A stretch of 64,000 bases of DNA from positions 5,709,001 through 5,773,000 of the forward strand of contig NZ_CP073104.1 in assembly GCF_018138145.1 (NCBI RefSeq), in the 5' to 3' direction. The notes below the pieces were generated by a model. The model saw only the letters and a program-made list of their open reading frames with translations. It searched no databases and was not told where the DNA came from. Every line of letters begins with the position of its first letter. The stretch's first letter is position 1. This stretch comes from Pseudomonas sp. SCA2728.1_7 (lineage in GTDB: Bacteria > Pseudomonadota > Gammaproteobacteria > Pseudomonadales > Pseudomonadaceae). The position numbers and the translations under genes are program-made. This document shows positions 42,539 through 53,121 of the stretch, piece after piece.

Positions 42539-43789
42539 TTAATCCCAGCTCAACGCCCCACCAGTCTGGTATTCGATCACGCGAGTCTCAAAGAAATTCT
42601 TCTCTTTCTTCAAGTCCATAATCTCGCTCATCCAAGGGAACGGGTTAGTCGTCCCTGGATATTCCTCTTTCAAACCAATCTGCGACAACCGACGGTTAGC
42701 GATGAACTTCAGATAGTCCTCCATCATCGCCGCGTTCATGCCCAACACCCCGCGAGGCATGGTGTCACGGGCGTATTCGATCTCCAGCTGCGTACCCTGC
42801 AGAATCATCTGGGTCGCTTCTTCCTTCATTTCGGCATCCCACAGGTGTGGGTTTTCGATTTTGATCTGGTTGATCACGTCGATGCCGAAGTTCAGGTGCA
42901 TGGATTCGTCGCGCAGGATGTACTGGAACTGCTCGGCGACGCCGGTCATTTTGTTGCGGCGGCCCATGGAGAGGATCTGGGTGAAGCCGCAGTAGAAGAA
43001 GATGCCTTCCAGAACGCAGTAGTAGGCGATCAGGTTGCGCAGCAGCTCTTTGTCGGTGTCCGGGGTGCCGGTTTCGAACTTCGGATCGGAGATCGAACGG
43101 GTGTATTTCAGGCCCCAGGCTGCCTTTTTGGCGACCGATGGGATCTCGTGGTACATGTTGAAGATCTCGCCTTCATCCATGGCCAGCGATTCGATGCAGT
43201 ACTGGTAGGCGTGGGTGTGGATCGCTTCTTCGAAAGCCTGGCGCAGGATGTACTGGCGGCATTCCGGGTTGGTGATCAGACGGTACACGGCCAGTACCAG
43301 GTTGTTGGCAACCAGGGAGTCGGCGGTGGAGAAGAAGCCGAGGTTGCGCATGACGATGCGGCGCTCGTCGTCGGTCAGGCCTTCCGGGTCTTTCCAGAGG
43401 GCGATGTCGGCGGTCATGTTGACTTCTTGCGGCATCCAGTGGTTTGCGCAACCGTCCAGATATTTCTGCCAGGCCCAGTCGTACTTGAATGGCACGAGTT
43501 GGTTGAGGTCGGCGCGGCAGTTGATCATGCGCTTTTCGTCAACGGCGACACGGGCGGAGGCGCCTTCGAGTTCGGCGAGGCCTTCGGCGACGTCGAGGGA
43601 GTTCAGTGCAGCCTTGGCGCGGGCGACAGCGGCCGAGTCGTCGGCGGTCACGGCGCGGGCTTCGATCGCGGCGGCACCGCCAGCGTTGTCGAGGCGGTCC
43701 ATGTTGGCTTCAGTAGCGTGGCCGGCGTTGGCGCCTTTCACGGTTGCTACTTCACTGTCTTCTTTGTCGAATTCGTCCCAGCTCAGCAT
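42539..43789 (-). CDS. nrdB: Class Ia ribonucleotide reductase beta subunit
   Basis: This is the radical-bearing small subunit that, with NrdA, reduces ribonucleotides to deoxyribonucleotides. It has 416 residues. The di-iron ligands fall in the helices of [27 protein letters not shown] and [10 protein letters not shown], and the radical tyrosine is expected in the HAYQY region. The C-terminal NrdA-docking tail ends TGGALSWD. An N-terminal extension of about 60 residues is rich in Ala and Asp. The ATG at 43789 has CAGGAG upstream. nrdA is not in this window, and the gene has its own long leader with a possible NrdR box. Confidence 0.95.
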   Translation of the reverse strand: MLSWDEFDKEDSEVATVKGANAGHATEANMDRLDNAGGAAAIEARAVTADDSAAVARAKAALNSLDVAEGLAELEGASARVAVDEKRMINCRADLNQLVPFKYDWAWQKYLDGCANHWMPQEVNMTADIALWKDPEGLTDDERRIVMRNLGFFSTADSLVANNLVLAVYRLITNPECRQYILRQAFEEAIHTHAYQYCIESLAMDEGEIFNMYHEIPSVAKKAAWGLKYTRSISDPKFETGTPDTDKELLRNLIAYYCVLEGIFFYCGFTQILSMGRRNKMTGVAEQFQYILRDESMHLNFGIDVINQIKIENPHLWDAEMKEEATQMILQGTQLEIEYARDTMPRGVLGMNAAMMEDYLKFIANRRLSQIGLKEEYPGTTNPFPWMSEIMDLKKEKNFFETRVIEYQTGGALSWD

Positions 43790-44205
43790 GACGTGTCGTC
43801 TCCTGCGTGAGGGCCTGTGCCCGTGTGAAACCTGATTGGTTGGTTTTTCACACGGTCGTACAGACCGCGTTGGATGTCGTTTTTTGCAGCGATGCACGCA
43901 GGCAAATAAACAGAAATTTTGACGGGTTCCGAGAGCCTCTGATGGGCGCAATCAGCGTTGAACGCTGCTGCGGGGCTTCAGAATGGCTTTTGCTCCCTGT
44001 AAGGGAATATTGCTGACCCGTATGGGGCGGCATTATAGGGAAAAAAACACGGCTGTGCTGAGGCGAATCCGCGCATGGAGCGGTCGAGGAGGGTGGTTTT
44101 TCGACGAGAGTGAGGGTTTACAGGGCTTTGCCGGGGATAGATTTTTTTTCGCAAAAATCTCGCCAATGTGAATTTGCTCAAAAAACAAACAAAAAAATGG
44201 GTTTT

Positions 44206-44221
44206 TCACTACATCTAGTGT
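44206..44221 (-). promoter_or_regulatory. Candidate NrdR box upstream of nrdB
   Basis: ACACTAGATGTAGTGA on the minus strand matches the NrdR consensus ACACWATATATWGTGT at 13 of 16 positions. NrdR represses ribonucleotide reductase genes. A second, paired box was not found. Confidence 0.6.
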
Positions 44222-44256
44222 TTTGCAAGCATTTCTGACGGTTTCAAACACAACTG

Positions 44257-44276
44257 AGCCCGACCGAAGTCGGGCT
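44257..44276 (-). terminator. Terminator after DUF2790 gene
   Basis: On the minus strand, AGCCCGAC-TTCG-GTCGGGCT is an 8-bp stem closed by the stable TTCG loop, followed by CAGTTGTGTTT. It lies 55 bp beyond the DUF2790 stop. Confidence 0.75.
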
Positions 44277-44331
44277 GGAATCGACCCTCAATGAAGCGCT
44301 GAGAGATCCAATTCGGTGCAGTCTCGAATCA

Positions 44332-44592
44332 TCAATTGGTGCAGCCGTTGCCCATCACGCTGTAACGCAGGATGTGGCGCTGGCCTTTGGAGTCGTCGTA
44401 CTCCATTTTTGCCGGTACTACTTCGCAGACGTTGGGAATTTCACTCATCGATACGACGTTGGCGATGTCCAGGTGAGTGGAGTAAGTGTATTCCTCGATT
44501 ACCGGTTGTTGCTGTGCGACATCAGTCGGGACCTCATCTGCCATGGCGGTTGCGCACAGACTGCTGAGGGCCAGAACCAATAAAGCTTTCAT
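44332..44592 (-). CDS. DUF2790 secreted protein
   Basis: This small exported protein has 86 residues. The signal peptide is MKALLVLALSSLCATAMA, cleaved after residue 18. The mature part contains YTYSTHLDIANVVSMSEIPNVCEVVPAKMEYDDS and ends VMGNGCTN, which is the DUF2790 pattern of pseudomonads with two cysteines that could form a disulfide. The function is unknown; members are often metal- or stress-responsive. The start at 44592 is preferred to one 13 codons upstream, which would not give a signal peptide. Confidence 0.85.
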   Translation of the reverse strand: MKALLVLALSSLCATAMADEVPTDVAQQQPVIEEYTYSTHLDIANVVSMSEIPNVCEVVPAKMEYDDSKGQRHILRYSVMGNGCTN

Positions 44593-45046
44593 TTCAAATT
44601 TACCTTTTTGAGGTCGAGTGGGGTCACGCAACCTTTATGGGGTTGCGTGTGTAACTTCATCGTTTGCAGTTATTACTTGAGAGCTGGATTAACGGCCTTC
44701 GTGGGGGCTGTATCGTTGTTAATCGCGTTTGCCTTGTTGGCGAGGTGGATTTTAGGGAGAAGGGGCGGGGGTAAACAGAGCGGGTTTTGATAAACACCTT
44801 TGGCAGATTTGGTAACAATCCCTTGATATGGGGATTGATAACCGGGTGTTTTGTCTGTGGGACCGAGTTGTCTGATTCGCTTGCAGGCAAGCTCCCACAG
44901 GGGATTGGGGATGTTTGGGAGATCTGCGTGCGGGGTAGGTGGAGGGTTTGTAGGGGCTTGTTACTACCATCGTCGAATGGTTCTATGGCCCCCGCCCCGT
45001 TACAACAGGGTCATACAAAAACAACTATTACACCGAGGTAGGAAAG
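44593..45046. other. Non-coding region between the DUF2790 gene and acsA
   Basis: These 454 bp contain the divergent promoters of the two genes and one REP unit (44877-44903). No convincing small gene is present; the short frames here lack start signals and family features. Confidence 0.6.
44877..44903. repeat. Single REP unit
   Basis: CGCTTGCAGGCAAGCTCCCA followed by CAGGGG is one REP unit of a third subtype (Cys-Lys-type core TTGCAGGCAAGC). It has no inverted partner within 150 bp. Confidence 0.75.
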
Positions 45047-47002
<1,956 letters not shown>

Positions 47003-47018
47003 GCGTTAGAAGCATAGG

Positions 47019-47056
47019 AGCCCTGTCCGGTTTTGCCGGGCGGGGCTTTTTTGTGT
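47019..47056 (+). terminator. Terminator after acsA
   Basis: AGCCCTGTCCGG and CCGGGCGGGGCT pair with two G-U wobbles around a TTTTG loop and are followed by a run of six T. Confidence 0.85.
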
Positions 47057-47086
47057 CTGGAGGTTTTGTGGTGACTGGGCTGGCCT

Positions 47087-47172
47087 CATCGCGAGCAGGC
47101 TCACTCCTACAATTGACCGGGTTCCTTCAGATGGAATGCGATCCCTGTAGGAGTGAGCCTGCTCGCGATAGC
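47087..47172. repeat. REP pair, GTAGGAGTGAGC type, reversed arrangement
   Basis: TCGCGAGCAGGCTCACTCCT is followed by CTGTAGGAGTGAGCCTGCTC, so the loop ends face outward compared with the standard pairs. Confidence 0.9.
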
Positions 47173-47522
47173 AATCTGTCAGACGCCATCGCAGTCCATT
47201 GTCAGACCATCAGCGCACCCAACCAATAATTATCGATCTACCCCGTAAGACATTTCCCGCTGTTACCCAACACCTTCCACGTAACCGAATGTGTAACCGC
47301 CCGCCCCGCGACGGGGCAAAGGGAAACGCATCGCCCCGTTTTAGAGCCTCGAAACCCCCAGTGAAAAATAAGACACAACGCTGCGCTTGCCGGATTAGAA
47401 GGGTTTGCGAATAATAGGCCCGCAATTTGCAGCATAGATCGGTTCACTGTCTTTCGCTCTTGCATGAAATTGCAAGGCTGTCAATGTGCCAAAGTCGCTT
47501 TCTCTGTGCATCTGTAATTAGT

Positions 47523-47538
47523 TGTCGCATTGAAGAAA
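47523..47538 (+). promoter_or_regulatory. Candidate ArgR half-site upstream of aotJ
   Basis: TGTCGC-N8-AA fits the Pseudomonas ArgR half-site exactly. A weaker TGTCGT-like element starts at 47554. The site lies about 185 bp before the aotJ start codon. Confidence 0.6.
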
Positions 47539-47721
47539 TATCGGCTTCCGGCCTGTCGTTAGAATGCCGATCACTCGCTCATCGTGGCTGACGTTGAAAC
47601 CTGCGATGGTTTCAATGGGAAACTTCCCACCGATGCAGCAACCGATTTCCCGATTCACCCATTCGCATATTGGGCTGTCGCTCACTCTGCCGTTTTTGCC
47701 CTTTACCGATGGAGTCCCAAG

Positions 47722-48495
47722 ATGAAGAAACTTGTGCTGCTTGGCGCCCTGGCACTGTCCGTGCTGTCGATGAACGCCTTCGCTGACGAAAAACCTCTGA
47801 AGATCGGTATCGAAGCGGCTTACCCTCCGTTCGCTTCGAAAGCACCGGATGGCAGCATCGTCGGTTTCGACTACGACATCGGCAACGCACTGTGCGAGCA
47901 GATGCAGGTCAAGTGTGTGTGGGTCGAGCAAGAGTTCGACGGTCTGATCCCGGCACTGAAAGTGCGCAAGATCGACGCGATCCTGTCGTCGATGTCGATC
48001 ACTGAAGATCGCAAGAAGTCGGTCGACTTCACCAACAAGTACTACAACACCCCGGCACGTCTGGTCATGAAGGCCGGTACTCAGGTCAGCGAAGGTCTGG
48101 CTGAGCTGAAGGGCAAGAACATCGGCGTACAACGTGGTTCGATCCACGAGCGTTTCGCCCGCGAGGTCCTCGCGCCAGTGGGTGCCGAGATCAAGCCGTA
48201 CGGCTCGCAGAACGAAATCTACCTCGACGTGGCCGCCGGTCGTCTCGACGGTACCGTGGCTGACGCCACCCTGCTGCAAGATGGCTTTCTCAGCACCGAC
48301 GCCGGCAAAGGTTTCGCCTTCGCAGGCCCGGCGTTCACCGACGTCAAATACTTCGGTGACGGCATAGGCATCGCAGTCCGTAAGGGCGACGCCCTGAAAG
48401 ACAAGATCAACGCTGCCATCACGGCCATCCGCGAAAACGGCAAATACAAAGCAATCCAGGACAAGTACTTCGCCTTCGATATCTACGGCAAGTAA
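47722..48495 (+). CDS. aotJ: Arginine/ornithine ABC transporter, binding protein
   Basis: This periplasmic binding protein captures arginine or ornithine and hands it to AotQM. It has 257 residues. The signal peptide [21 protein letters not shown] is cleaved near residue 21. The mature protein has the basic-amino-acid binding pattern ([19 protein letters not shown], then [11 protein letters not shown], then [23 protein letters not shown]). The ATG at 47722 is chosen because the upstream extension has no signal peptide. It is the first gene of aotJQMOP, with a hairpin after it that can reduce downstream readthrough. Confidence 0.95.
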   Translation: MKKLVLLGALALSVLSMNAFADEKPLKIGIEAAYPPFASKAPDGSIVGFDYDIGNALCEQMQVKCVWVEQEFDGLIPALKVRKIDAILSSMSITEDRKKSVDFTNKYYNTPARLVMKAGTQVSEGLAELKGKNIGVQRGSIHERFAREVLAPVGAEIKPYGSQNEIYLDVAAGRLDGTVADATLLQDGFLSTDAGKGFAFAGPAFTDVKYFGDGIGIAVRKGDALKDKINAAITAIRENGKYKAIQDKYFAFDIYGK

Positions 48496-48516
48496 GACGT
48501 CTCTGCGACAAGTCCG

Positions 48517-48560
48517 AAATGGCGCAAGCAACAGGATCTCTGCGGTTTGCGCCATTTTTT
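48517..48560 (+). terminator. Partial terminator between aotJ and aotQ
   Basis: AAATGGCGCAA and TTGCGCCATTT are paired across a 19-base loop and end in TTTTTT. In binding-protein operons such hairpins keep the binding protein in excess over the permeases. Confidence 0.75.
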
Positions 48561-48586
48561 CATCCCAACTTTCGAGGACCTGAATC

Positions 48587-49276
48587 ATGTTGAAAGGCTA
48601 CGGGGCTGTCATCCTCGATGGCGCATGGCTGACGCTTCAGCTCGCCTTGTCGTCCATGGCTCTGGCCATCGTTCTCGGGCTGATCGGTGTCGCGTTGCGC
48701 CTGTCGCCAGTGCGCTGGCTGGCCTGGCTGGGCGATCTGTATTCCACGGTGATCCGCGGGATTCCCGATCTGGTGCTGATCCTGCTGATCTTCTACGGCG
48801 GTCAGGACTTGCTCAACCGCGTCGCACCGATGCTCGGCTATGACGACTACATCGATTTGAATCCGCTGGCCGCCGGTATCGGCACCCTCGGTTTCATCTT
48901 CGGTGCGTACCTGTCGGAAACCTTCCGTGGCGCGTTCATGGCCATTCCCAAAGGTCAGGCCGAAGCGGGCATGGCGTACGGCATGAGCAGTTTTCAGGTG
49001 TTCTTCCGGGTGATGGTGCCGCAGATGATTCGCCTGGCGATTCCGGGCTTCACCAACAACTGGCTGGTACTCACCAAGGCCACCGCGCTGATTTCCGTGG
49101 TCGGTCTGCAAGACATGATGTTCAAGGCCAAGCAGGCGGCAGATGCCACCCGCGAGCCTTTCACCTTCTTCCTCGCAGTGGCGGCGATGTACCTGGTGAT
49201 CACCAGTGTTTCGTTGCTGATCCTGCGTCAACTTGAGAAGCGCTACTCGGTAGGCGTAAGGGCGGCTGATCTATGA
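48587..49276 (+). CDS. aotQ: Arginine/ornithine ABC transporter, permease
   Basis: This inner-membrane permease has 229 residues and about five helices. It belongs to the HisQ/HisM-type family for polar amino acids. The C-terminal coupling loop has EAGMAYGMSSFQVFFRVMVPQMIRLAIP, the EAA motif that contacts the ATPase. It starts at an ATG after GAGGACCTGAATC. Its stop overlaps the start of aotM (ATGA), so the two permease halves are translated together. Confidence 0.95.
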   Translation: MLKGYGAVILDGAWLTLQLALSSMALAIVLGLIGVALRLSPVRWLAWLGDLYSTVIRGIPDLVLILLIFYGGQDLLNRVAPMLGYDDYIDLNPLAAGIGTLGFIFGAYLSETFRGAFMAIPKGQAEAGMAYGMSSFQVFFRVMVPQMIRLAIPGFTNNWLVLTKATALISVVGLQDMMFKAKQAADATREPFTFFLAVAAMYLVITSVSLLILRQLEKRYSVGVRAADL

Positions 49277-49971
49277 TCTTCGACTACAACGTCATTTGGG
49301 AGGCCATGCCGCTGTACCTCGGCGGCTTGCTGACCACCCTCAAACTGCTCGCGCTGTCGCTGTTTTTCGGTCTGCTCGCGGCCCTGCCGCTGGGGCTGAT
49401 GCGCGTCTCGAAGAACCCGGTCGTCAACGGCGCCGCGTGGCTGTACACCTACGTGATCCGTGGCACGCCGATGCTGGTGCAACTGTTCCTGATCTACTAC
49501 GGTCTGGCGCAGTTCGAAGCGGTACGCGAAAGCTTCTTGTGGCCGTGGCTGTCCAGCGCAACGTTCTGCGCGTGCCTGGCCTTTGCGGTCAACACCAGCG
49601 CCTACACCGCTGAGATCATTGCCGGCAGCCTCAAGGCCACGCCGAACGGTGAGATCGAAGCGGCCAAGGCCATGGGCATGTCGCGCTTCAAACTGTACAA
49701 GCGCATCCTGCTGCCATCGGCCCTGCGCCGGGCACTGCCGCAGTACAGCAACGAAGTGATCATGATGCTGCAGACCACCAGTCTGGCCTCCATCGTCACC
49801 CTGATCGACATCACCGGTGCGGCGCGCACCGTCAACGCGCAGTTCTATCTGCCGTTCGAGGCGTACATCACCGCTGGCGTGTTCTACCTGTGCCTGACGT
49901 TCATTCTGGTCAAGCTGTTCAAACTGGCCGAGCGTCGCTGGTTGAGCTACCTGGCCCCGCGGAAGCACTGA
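49273..49971 (+). CDS. aotM: Arginine/ornithine ABC transporter, permease
   Basis: This second permease half has 232 residues. The EAA coupling loop is EIEAAKAMGMSRFKLYKRILLPSALRRALPQ, and the last helix (YLCLTFILVKLFKL) is followed by a basic tail. It starts within the aotQ stop codon (4-bp overlap) and is followed by aotO after one base. With AotQ it forms the transmembrane core. Confidence 0.95.
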   Translation: MIFDYNVIWEAMPLYLGGLLTTLKLLALSLFFGLLAALPLGLMRVSKNPVVNGAAWLYTYVIRGTPMLVQLFLIYYGLAQFEAVRESFLWPWLSSATFCACLAFAVNTSAYTAEIIAGSLKATPNGEIEAAKAMGMSRFKLYKRILLPSALRRALPQYSNEVIMMLQTTSLASIVTLIDITGAARTVNAQFYLPFEAYITAGVFYLCLTFILVKLFKLAERRWLSYLAPRKH

Positions 49972-49972
49972 T

Positions 49973-51085
49973 ATGGAACGCATCGACCACGTATTGCCGT
50001 GGAGCCATCTGGGCAGCGAGCGCAAGATTTCGGTGTTCCGCTTCGGGCATGGCGAGCGCAAGGCCTACATTCAGGCCAGCCTCCATGCTGACGAATTGCC
50101 GGGCATGCGTACCGCCTGGGAGCTGAAAAAGCGCCTCGGCGAGCTCGAAGCCAAAGGCTTGCTCAACGGTGTCATCGAACTGGTGCCAGTCGCCAACCCG
50201 TTGGGTCTTGGGCAGTTGCTGCAAGGCAATCACCAGGGCCGTTTCGAGGCCGGCAGCGGCAAGAATTTCAACCGTGATTTTGTTGAGCTGAGCGCGCCGG
50301 TTGCGGCGGCATTGGCTGACAGCCTTGGTGATGATCCGCACGCCAATGTGCGCCTGATCCGTCAGGCGATGGCCGATCACTTGGCGGCATTGCCGGAAGC
50401 GAGCAGCCAGTTGCAAGGCATGCAACGTGTGTTGCTCAGCCACGCTTGCAGCGCTGATGTGGTGCTTGACTTGCACTGCGATGCTGAAGCCGCGCTGCAC
50501 ATGTATGCGTTGCCGCAGCACTGGCCGCAGTGGCGTTCACTGGCGGCGCATCTGAATGTGAAGGTCGGATTGCTCGCGGAAGATTCCGGCGGCAGCTCGT
50601 TCGATGAAGCGTGTTCGCTGCCGTGGTTGCGTCTGTCGCGGCAGTTCCCCGATGCGCAAATTCCGCTGGCGTGCCTGGCGACGACCATTGAGCTGGGCGG
50701 TCAGGCCGACACCGGTCGCGCTGAAGCCTGTGCGTATGCTGAAGGCATTCTCGCGTTCCTCGCCGAGCAAGGCTTGATCACCGGCGAGTGGCCGAACCCG
50801 GCGCACGAAGCCTGTGAGGGCATGCCGTTCGAAGGCACCGAGTTGCTGTTCGCGCCGCACCCTGGCGTGGTGAGTTTTCTGCGCAAGCCCGGCGAGTGGG
50901 TCGAGGCCGGCGACGAGATTTTTGAAGTGATTGATCCTCTGTCCGATCGGGTCAGCACGGTATGTGCTGGTACCTCCGGGGTGCTGTTTGCCATTGAACG
51001 GCTGCGTTATGCCCAACCCGGTTTCTGGCTGGCCAAGGTGGCGGGGCGCGAAGCGCTGCGTCACGGGCGCTTGCTCAACGACTGA
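49973..51085 (+). CDS. aotO: Succinylglutamate desuccinylase/aspartoacylase family protein
   Basis: This is a zinc-dependent carboxypeptidase-like protein of 370 residues encoded inside the arginine transporter operon. The zinc ligands are in QASLHADELPGMRTAWEL (HxxE) and DLHCDAEAALH (His), and the C-terminal lobe has PGEWVEAGDEIFEVIDPLSDRVS. It belongs to the aspartoacylase/AstE family, but in P. aeruginosa aotO is not needed for arginine uptake and its exact role is open. It lies 1 bp after aotM. Confidence 0.92.
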   Translation: MERIDHVLPWSHLGSERKISVFRFGHGERKAYIQASLHADELPGMRTAWELKKRLGELEAKGLLNGVIELVPVANPLGLGQLLQGNHQGRFEAGSGKNFNRDFVELSAPVAAALADSLGDDPHANVRLIRQAMADHLAALPEASSQLQGMQRVLLSHACSADVVLDLHCDAEAALHMYALPQHWPQWRSLAAHLNVKVGLLAEDSGGSSFDEACSLPWLRLSRQFPDAQIPLACLATTIELGGQADTGRAEACAYAEGILAFLAEQGLITGEWPNPAHEACEGMPFEGTELLFAPHPGVVSFLRKPGEWVEAGDEIFEVIDPLSDRVSTVCAGTSGVLFAIERLRYAQPGFWLAKVAGREALRHGRLLND

Positions 51086-51112
51086 CTGACTGTTTTTGTG
51101 AGAACCGACCGC

Positions 51113-51877
51113 ATGTACAAACTTGAAGTCCAAGACCTGCATAAACGCTATGGCAGTCACGAAGTGCTCAAGGGCGTGTCCCTGAAAGCGGCAGCCGGCG
51201 ATGTGATCAGCATCATCGGCTCCAGTGGCTCCGGCAAAAGTACTTTCCTGCGCTGCATCAACCTGCTCGAGCAGCCGCACGCGGGCAAGATTCTGCTCAA
51301 CAACGAAGAGCTGAAACTGGTAGCGAACAAGGACGGCGCGCTGAAAGCCGCTGATCCGAAGCAGCTGCAACGCATGCGTTCGCGCCTGTCGATGGTGTTC
51401 CAGCATTTCAACTTGTGGTCGCACATGACTGCAATTGAAAACATCATGGAAGCGCCGGTTCACGTGCTCGGCGTACCCAAGTACGAAGCCCGCGAGAAAG
51501 CCGAGTACTACCTGAACAAGGTCGGCGTGGCCCATCGTAAAGACGCGTTCCCTGGGCACATGTCCGGTGGCGAGCAGCAGCGTGTGGCGATTGCCCGTGC
51601 GCTGGCGATGGAACCTGAGGTAATGCTGTTCGACGAACCGACCTCGGCGCTCGACCCTGAATTGGTTGGCGACGTGTTGAAGGTGATGCAAGCACTGGCT
51701 CAGGAAGGTCGCACCATGGTCGTGGTCACGCACGAAATGGGTTTTGCGCGTGAAGTGTCGAACCAGTTGGTGTTCCTGCACAAAGGCGTTGTTGAAGAAA
51801 GCGGCAACCCGCGTGAAGTGCTGGTGAATCCGCAATCGGAACGCTTGCAACAATTCCTCTCGGGCAGCCTCAAGTAA
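51113..51877 (+). CDS. aotP: Arginine/ornithine ABC transporter, ATPase
   Basis: This ATPase powers the AotQM permease. It has 254 residues. Walker A is GSSGSGKST (about residues 39-47), the signature is [15 protein letters not shown], Walker B is [16 protein letters not shown], and the switch histidine is in [13 protein letters not shown]. The ATG at 51113 ([14 protein letters not shown]) is chosen over a GTG five codons upstream. It is the last transporter gene before argR. Confidence 0.95.
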   Translation: MYKLEVQDLHKRYGSHEVLKGVSLKAAAGDVISIIGSSGSGKSTFLRCINLLEQPHAGKILLNNEELKLVANKDGALKAADPKQLQRMRSRLSMVFQHFNLWSHMTAIENIMEAPVHVLGVPKYEAREKAEYYLNKVGVAHRKDAFPGHMSGGEQQRVAIARALAMEPEVMLFDEPTSALDPELVGDVLKVMQALAQEGRTMVVVTHEMGFAREVSNQLVFLHKGVVEESGNPREVLVNPQSERLQQFLSGSLK

Positions 51878-51939
51878 TCGCTGCCGTTATGCACCAGATT
51901 AGGTCATGCTTCGCGACCTAGAGACTGACCGAGATCCCT

Positions 51940-52029
51940 TGTAGGAGTGAGCCTGCTCGCGAAAGCGGTGGTTCAGACAGCAGTAATGTTGACTGTTACA
52001 CCGCCATCGCGAGCAGGCTCACTCCTACA
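51940..52029. repeat. REP pair (REPIN), GTAGGAGTGAGC type
   Basis: Two inverted REP units lie between aotP and argR. They carry CTCGCGAAAGCGGTG and CGCCATCGCGAG, slightly diverged from each other. Confidence 0.93.
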
Positions 52030-52121
52030 TTTGAGCTGTGCAGTTTCAAGATTTGTGTTCATTTACGGGCTAGCATTGGCCCATGCCTTCATCACTGTTC
52101 TTCGCTTCGGATTGCCCGCCC

Positions 52122-53102
52122 ATGACTGCCCATCGAATTGGTTTCCTGATTTGGCCCAGCACTAAAGCGTTGACGCTGGCGCTGGCGGAGGAAGCCTTGC
52201 GTGTTGCTCAGCGGGTGCACCCGGACGTGGTTTACGAACTGTCGTTCCTGCAAGCCGAGCCACCGGCTGAAGGTGCCTGGCAATTGCCCGGCGAAGCCTG
52301 GACCGGCAAGCTCGAAAATTTCCAGAAACTGTTCCTGCTCGCTGACGAGCCGCCGACCACATTGGCGCCGGCACTCAGCAGTGCGCTCAAGCAACTGGTG
52401 CGTGCGGGAACCGTCATCGGCGGTTTGTCCGCTGGCGTTTATCCCTTGGCGCAACTCGGTTTGCTCGACGGTTATCGCGCTGCCGTGCATTGGCGCTGGC
52501 AGGACGATTTTGCCGAGCGTTTCCCGAAAGTCATCGCCACCAGTCACCTGTTCGACTGGGATCGCGATCGCCTGACCGCCTGCGGCGGCATGTCCGTGCT
52601 CGATCTGTTGCTGGCGGTACTCGCCCGCGATCACGGTGCGGAACTGGCCGGTGCGGTCTCGGAAGAACTGGTGGTTGAACGCATTCGTGAAGGCGGCGAG
52701 CGCCAGCGCATCCCGCTGCAAAACCGTCTCGGCTCCAGTCATCCAAAACTCACCCAAGCGGTGTTGCTGATGGAAGCCAACATCGAAGAGCCGCTGACCA
52801 CCGACGAAATCGCCCAGCACGTGTGCGTATCCCGTCGTCAGTTGGAACGGATCTTCAAGCAATACCTCAACCGTGTGCCGAGCCAGTACTACCTGGAATT
52901 GCGCCTGAACAAGGCCCGGCAGATGTTGATGCAAACCAGCAAGTCGATCATCCAGATCGGCCTCTCGTGTGGCTTCTCCTCGGGGCCGCATTTCTCCAGC
53001 GCCTATCGCAACTTCTTCGGTGCCACGCCGCGGGAAGATCGCAACCAGCGGCGCAGCAGCAGCCCGTTCGAATTGTCGTCAGTGCCACCCGAGCGCGGTT
53101 AG
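52122..53102 (+). CDS. argR: Arginine-responsive AraC-type regulator ArgR
   Basis: This is the master arginine regulator of pseudomonads, unrelated to E. coli ArgR. With arginine it activates the aot and aru genes and represses biosynthesis. It has 326 residues. An N-terminal DJ-1/glutaminase-like domain (HRIGFLIWPSTKALTLALAEEALRV, residues 1-200) is followed by an AraC helix-turn-helix pair (EEPLTTDEIAQHVCVSRRQLERIFKQ and SIIQIGLSCGFSSGPHFSSAYRNFFG). I start at 52122 (MTAHRIGF), the usual N-terminus, rather than at an ATG 13 codons upstream. It converges on the giant LRR gene 20 bp away. Confidence 0.95.
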   Translation: MTAHRIGFLIWPSTKALTLALAEEALRVAQRVHPDVVYELSFLQAEPPAEGAWQLPGEAWTGKLENFQKLFLLADEPPTTLAPALSSALKQLVRAGTVIGGLSAGVYPLAQLGLLDGYRAAVHWRWQDDFAERFPKVIATSHLFDWDRDRLTACGGMSVLDLLLAVLARDHGAELAGAVSEELVVERIREGGERQRIPLQNRLGSSHPKLTQAVLLMEANIEEPLTTDEIAQHVCVSRRQLERIFKQYLNRVPSQYYLELRLNKARQMLMQTSKSIIQIGLSCGFSSGPHFSSAYRNFFGATPREDRNQRRSSSPFELSSVPPERG

Positions 53103-53121
53103 ACCGCGTCGAGCGCCGGGG

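Larger units (their letters stand above)
43790..44331. other. Long non-coding leader region between nrdB and the DUF2790 gene
   Basis: These 540 bp hold no credible gene. They contain the NrdR-box candidate (44206-44221), the DUF2790 terminator (44257-44276) and A/T-rich runs near 44040-44200. A transcript from the NrdR-box area would have an unusually long 5' leader of about 400 bases. I see no known riboswitch in it. Confidence 0.6.
47003..47721. other. Non-coding region between acsA and aotJ
   Basis: These 719 bp hold the acsA terminator, a REP pair (47087-47172) and the aotJ promoter region with a candidate ArgR site at 47523. Short open frames here have no coding features. The remainder (about 47190-47510) shows nothing I can name. 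Confidence 0.65.

Noticed and set aside
42449..43810. A 453-codon open frame opposite nrdB
   Set aside because: Antisense shadow of nrdB; the region between terminator and nrdB start is fully used by nrdB.
47199..47414. A 71-codon frame between acsA and aotJ
   Set aside because: Basic, Cys- and Pro-rich residues without pattern and no start signal; it lies in promoter sequence.
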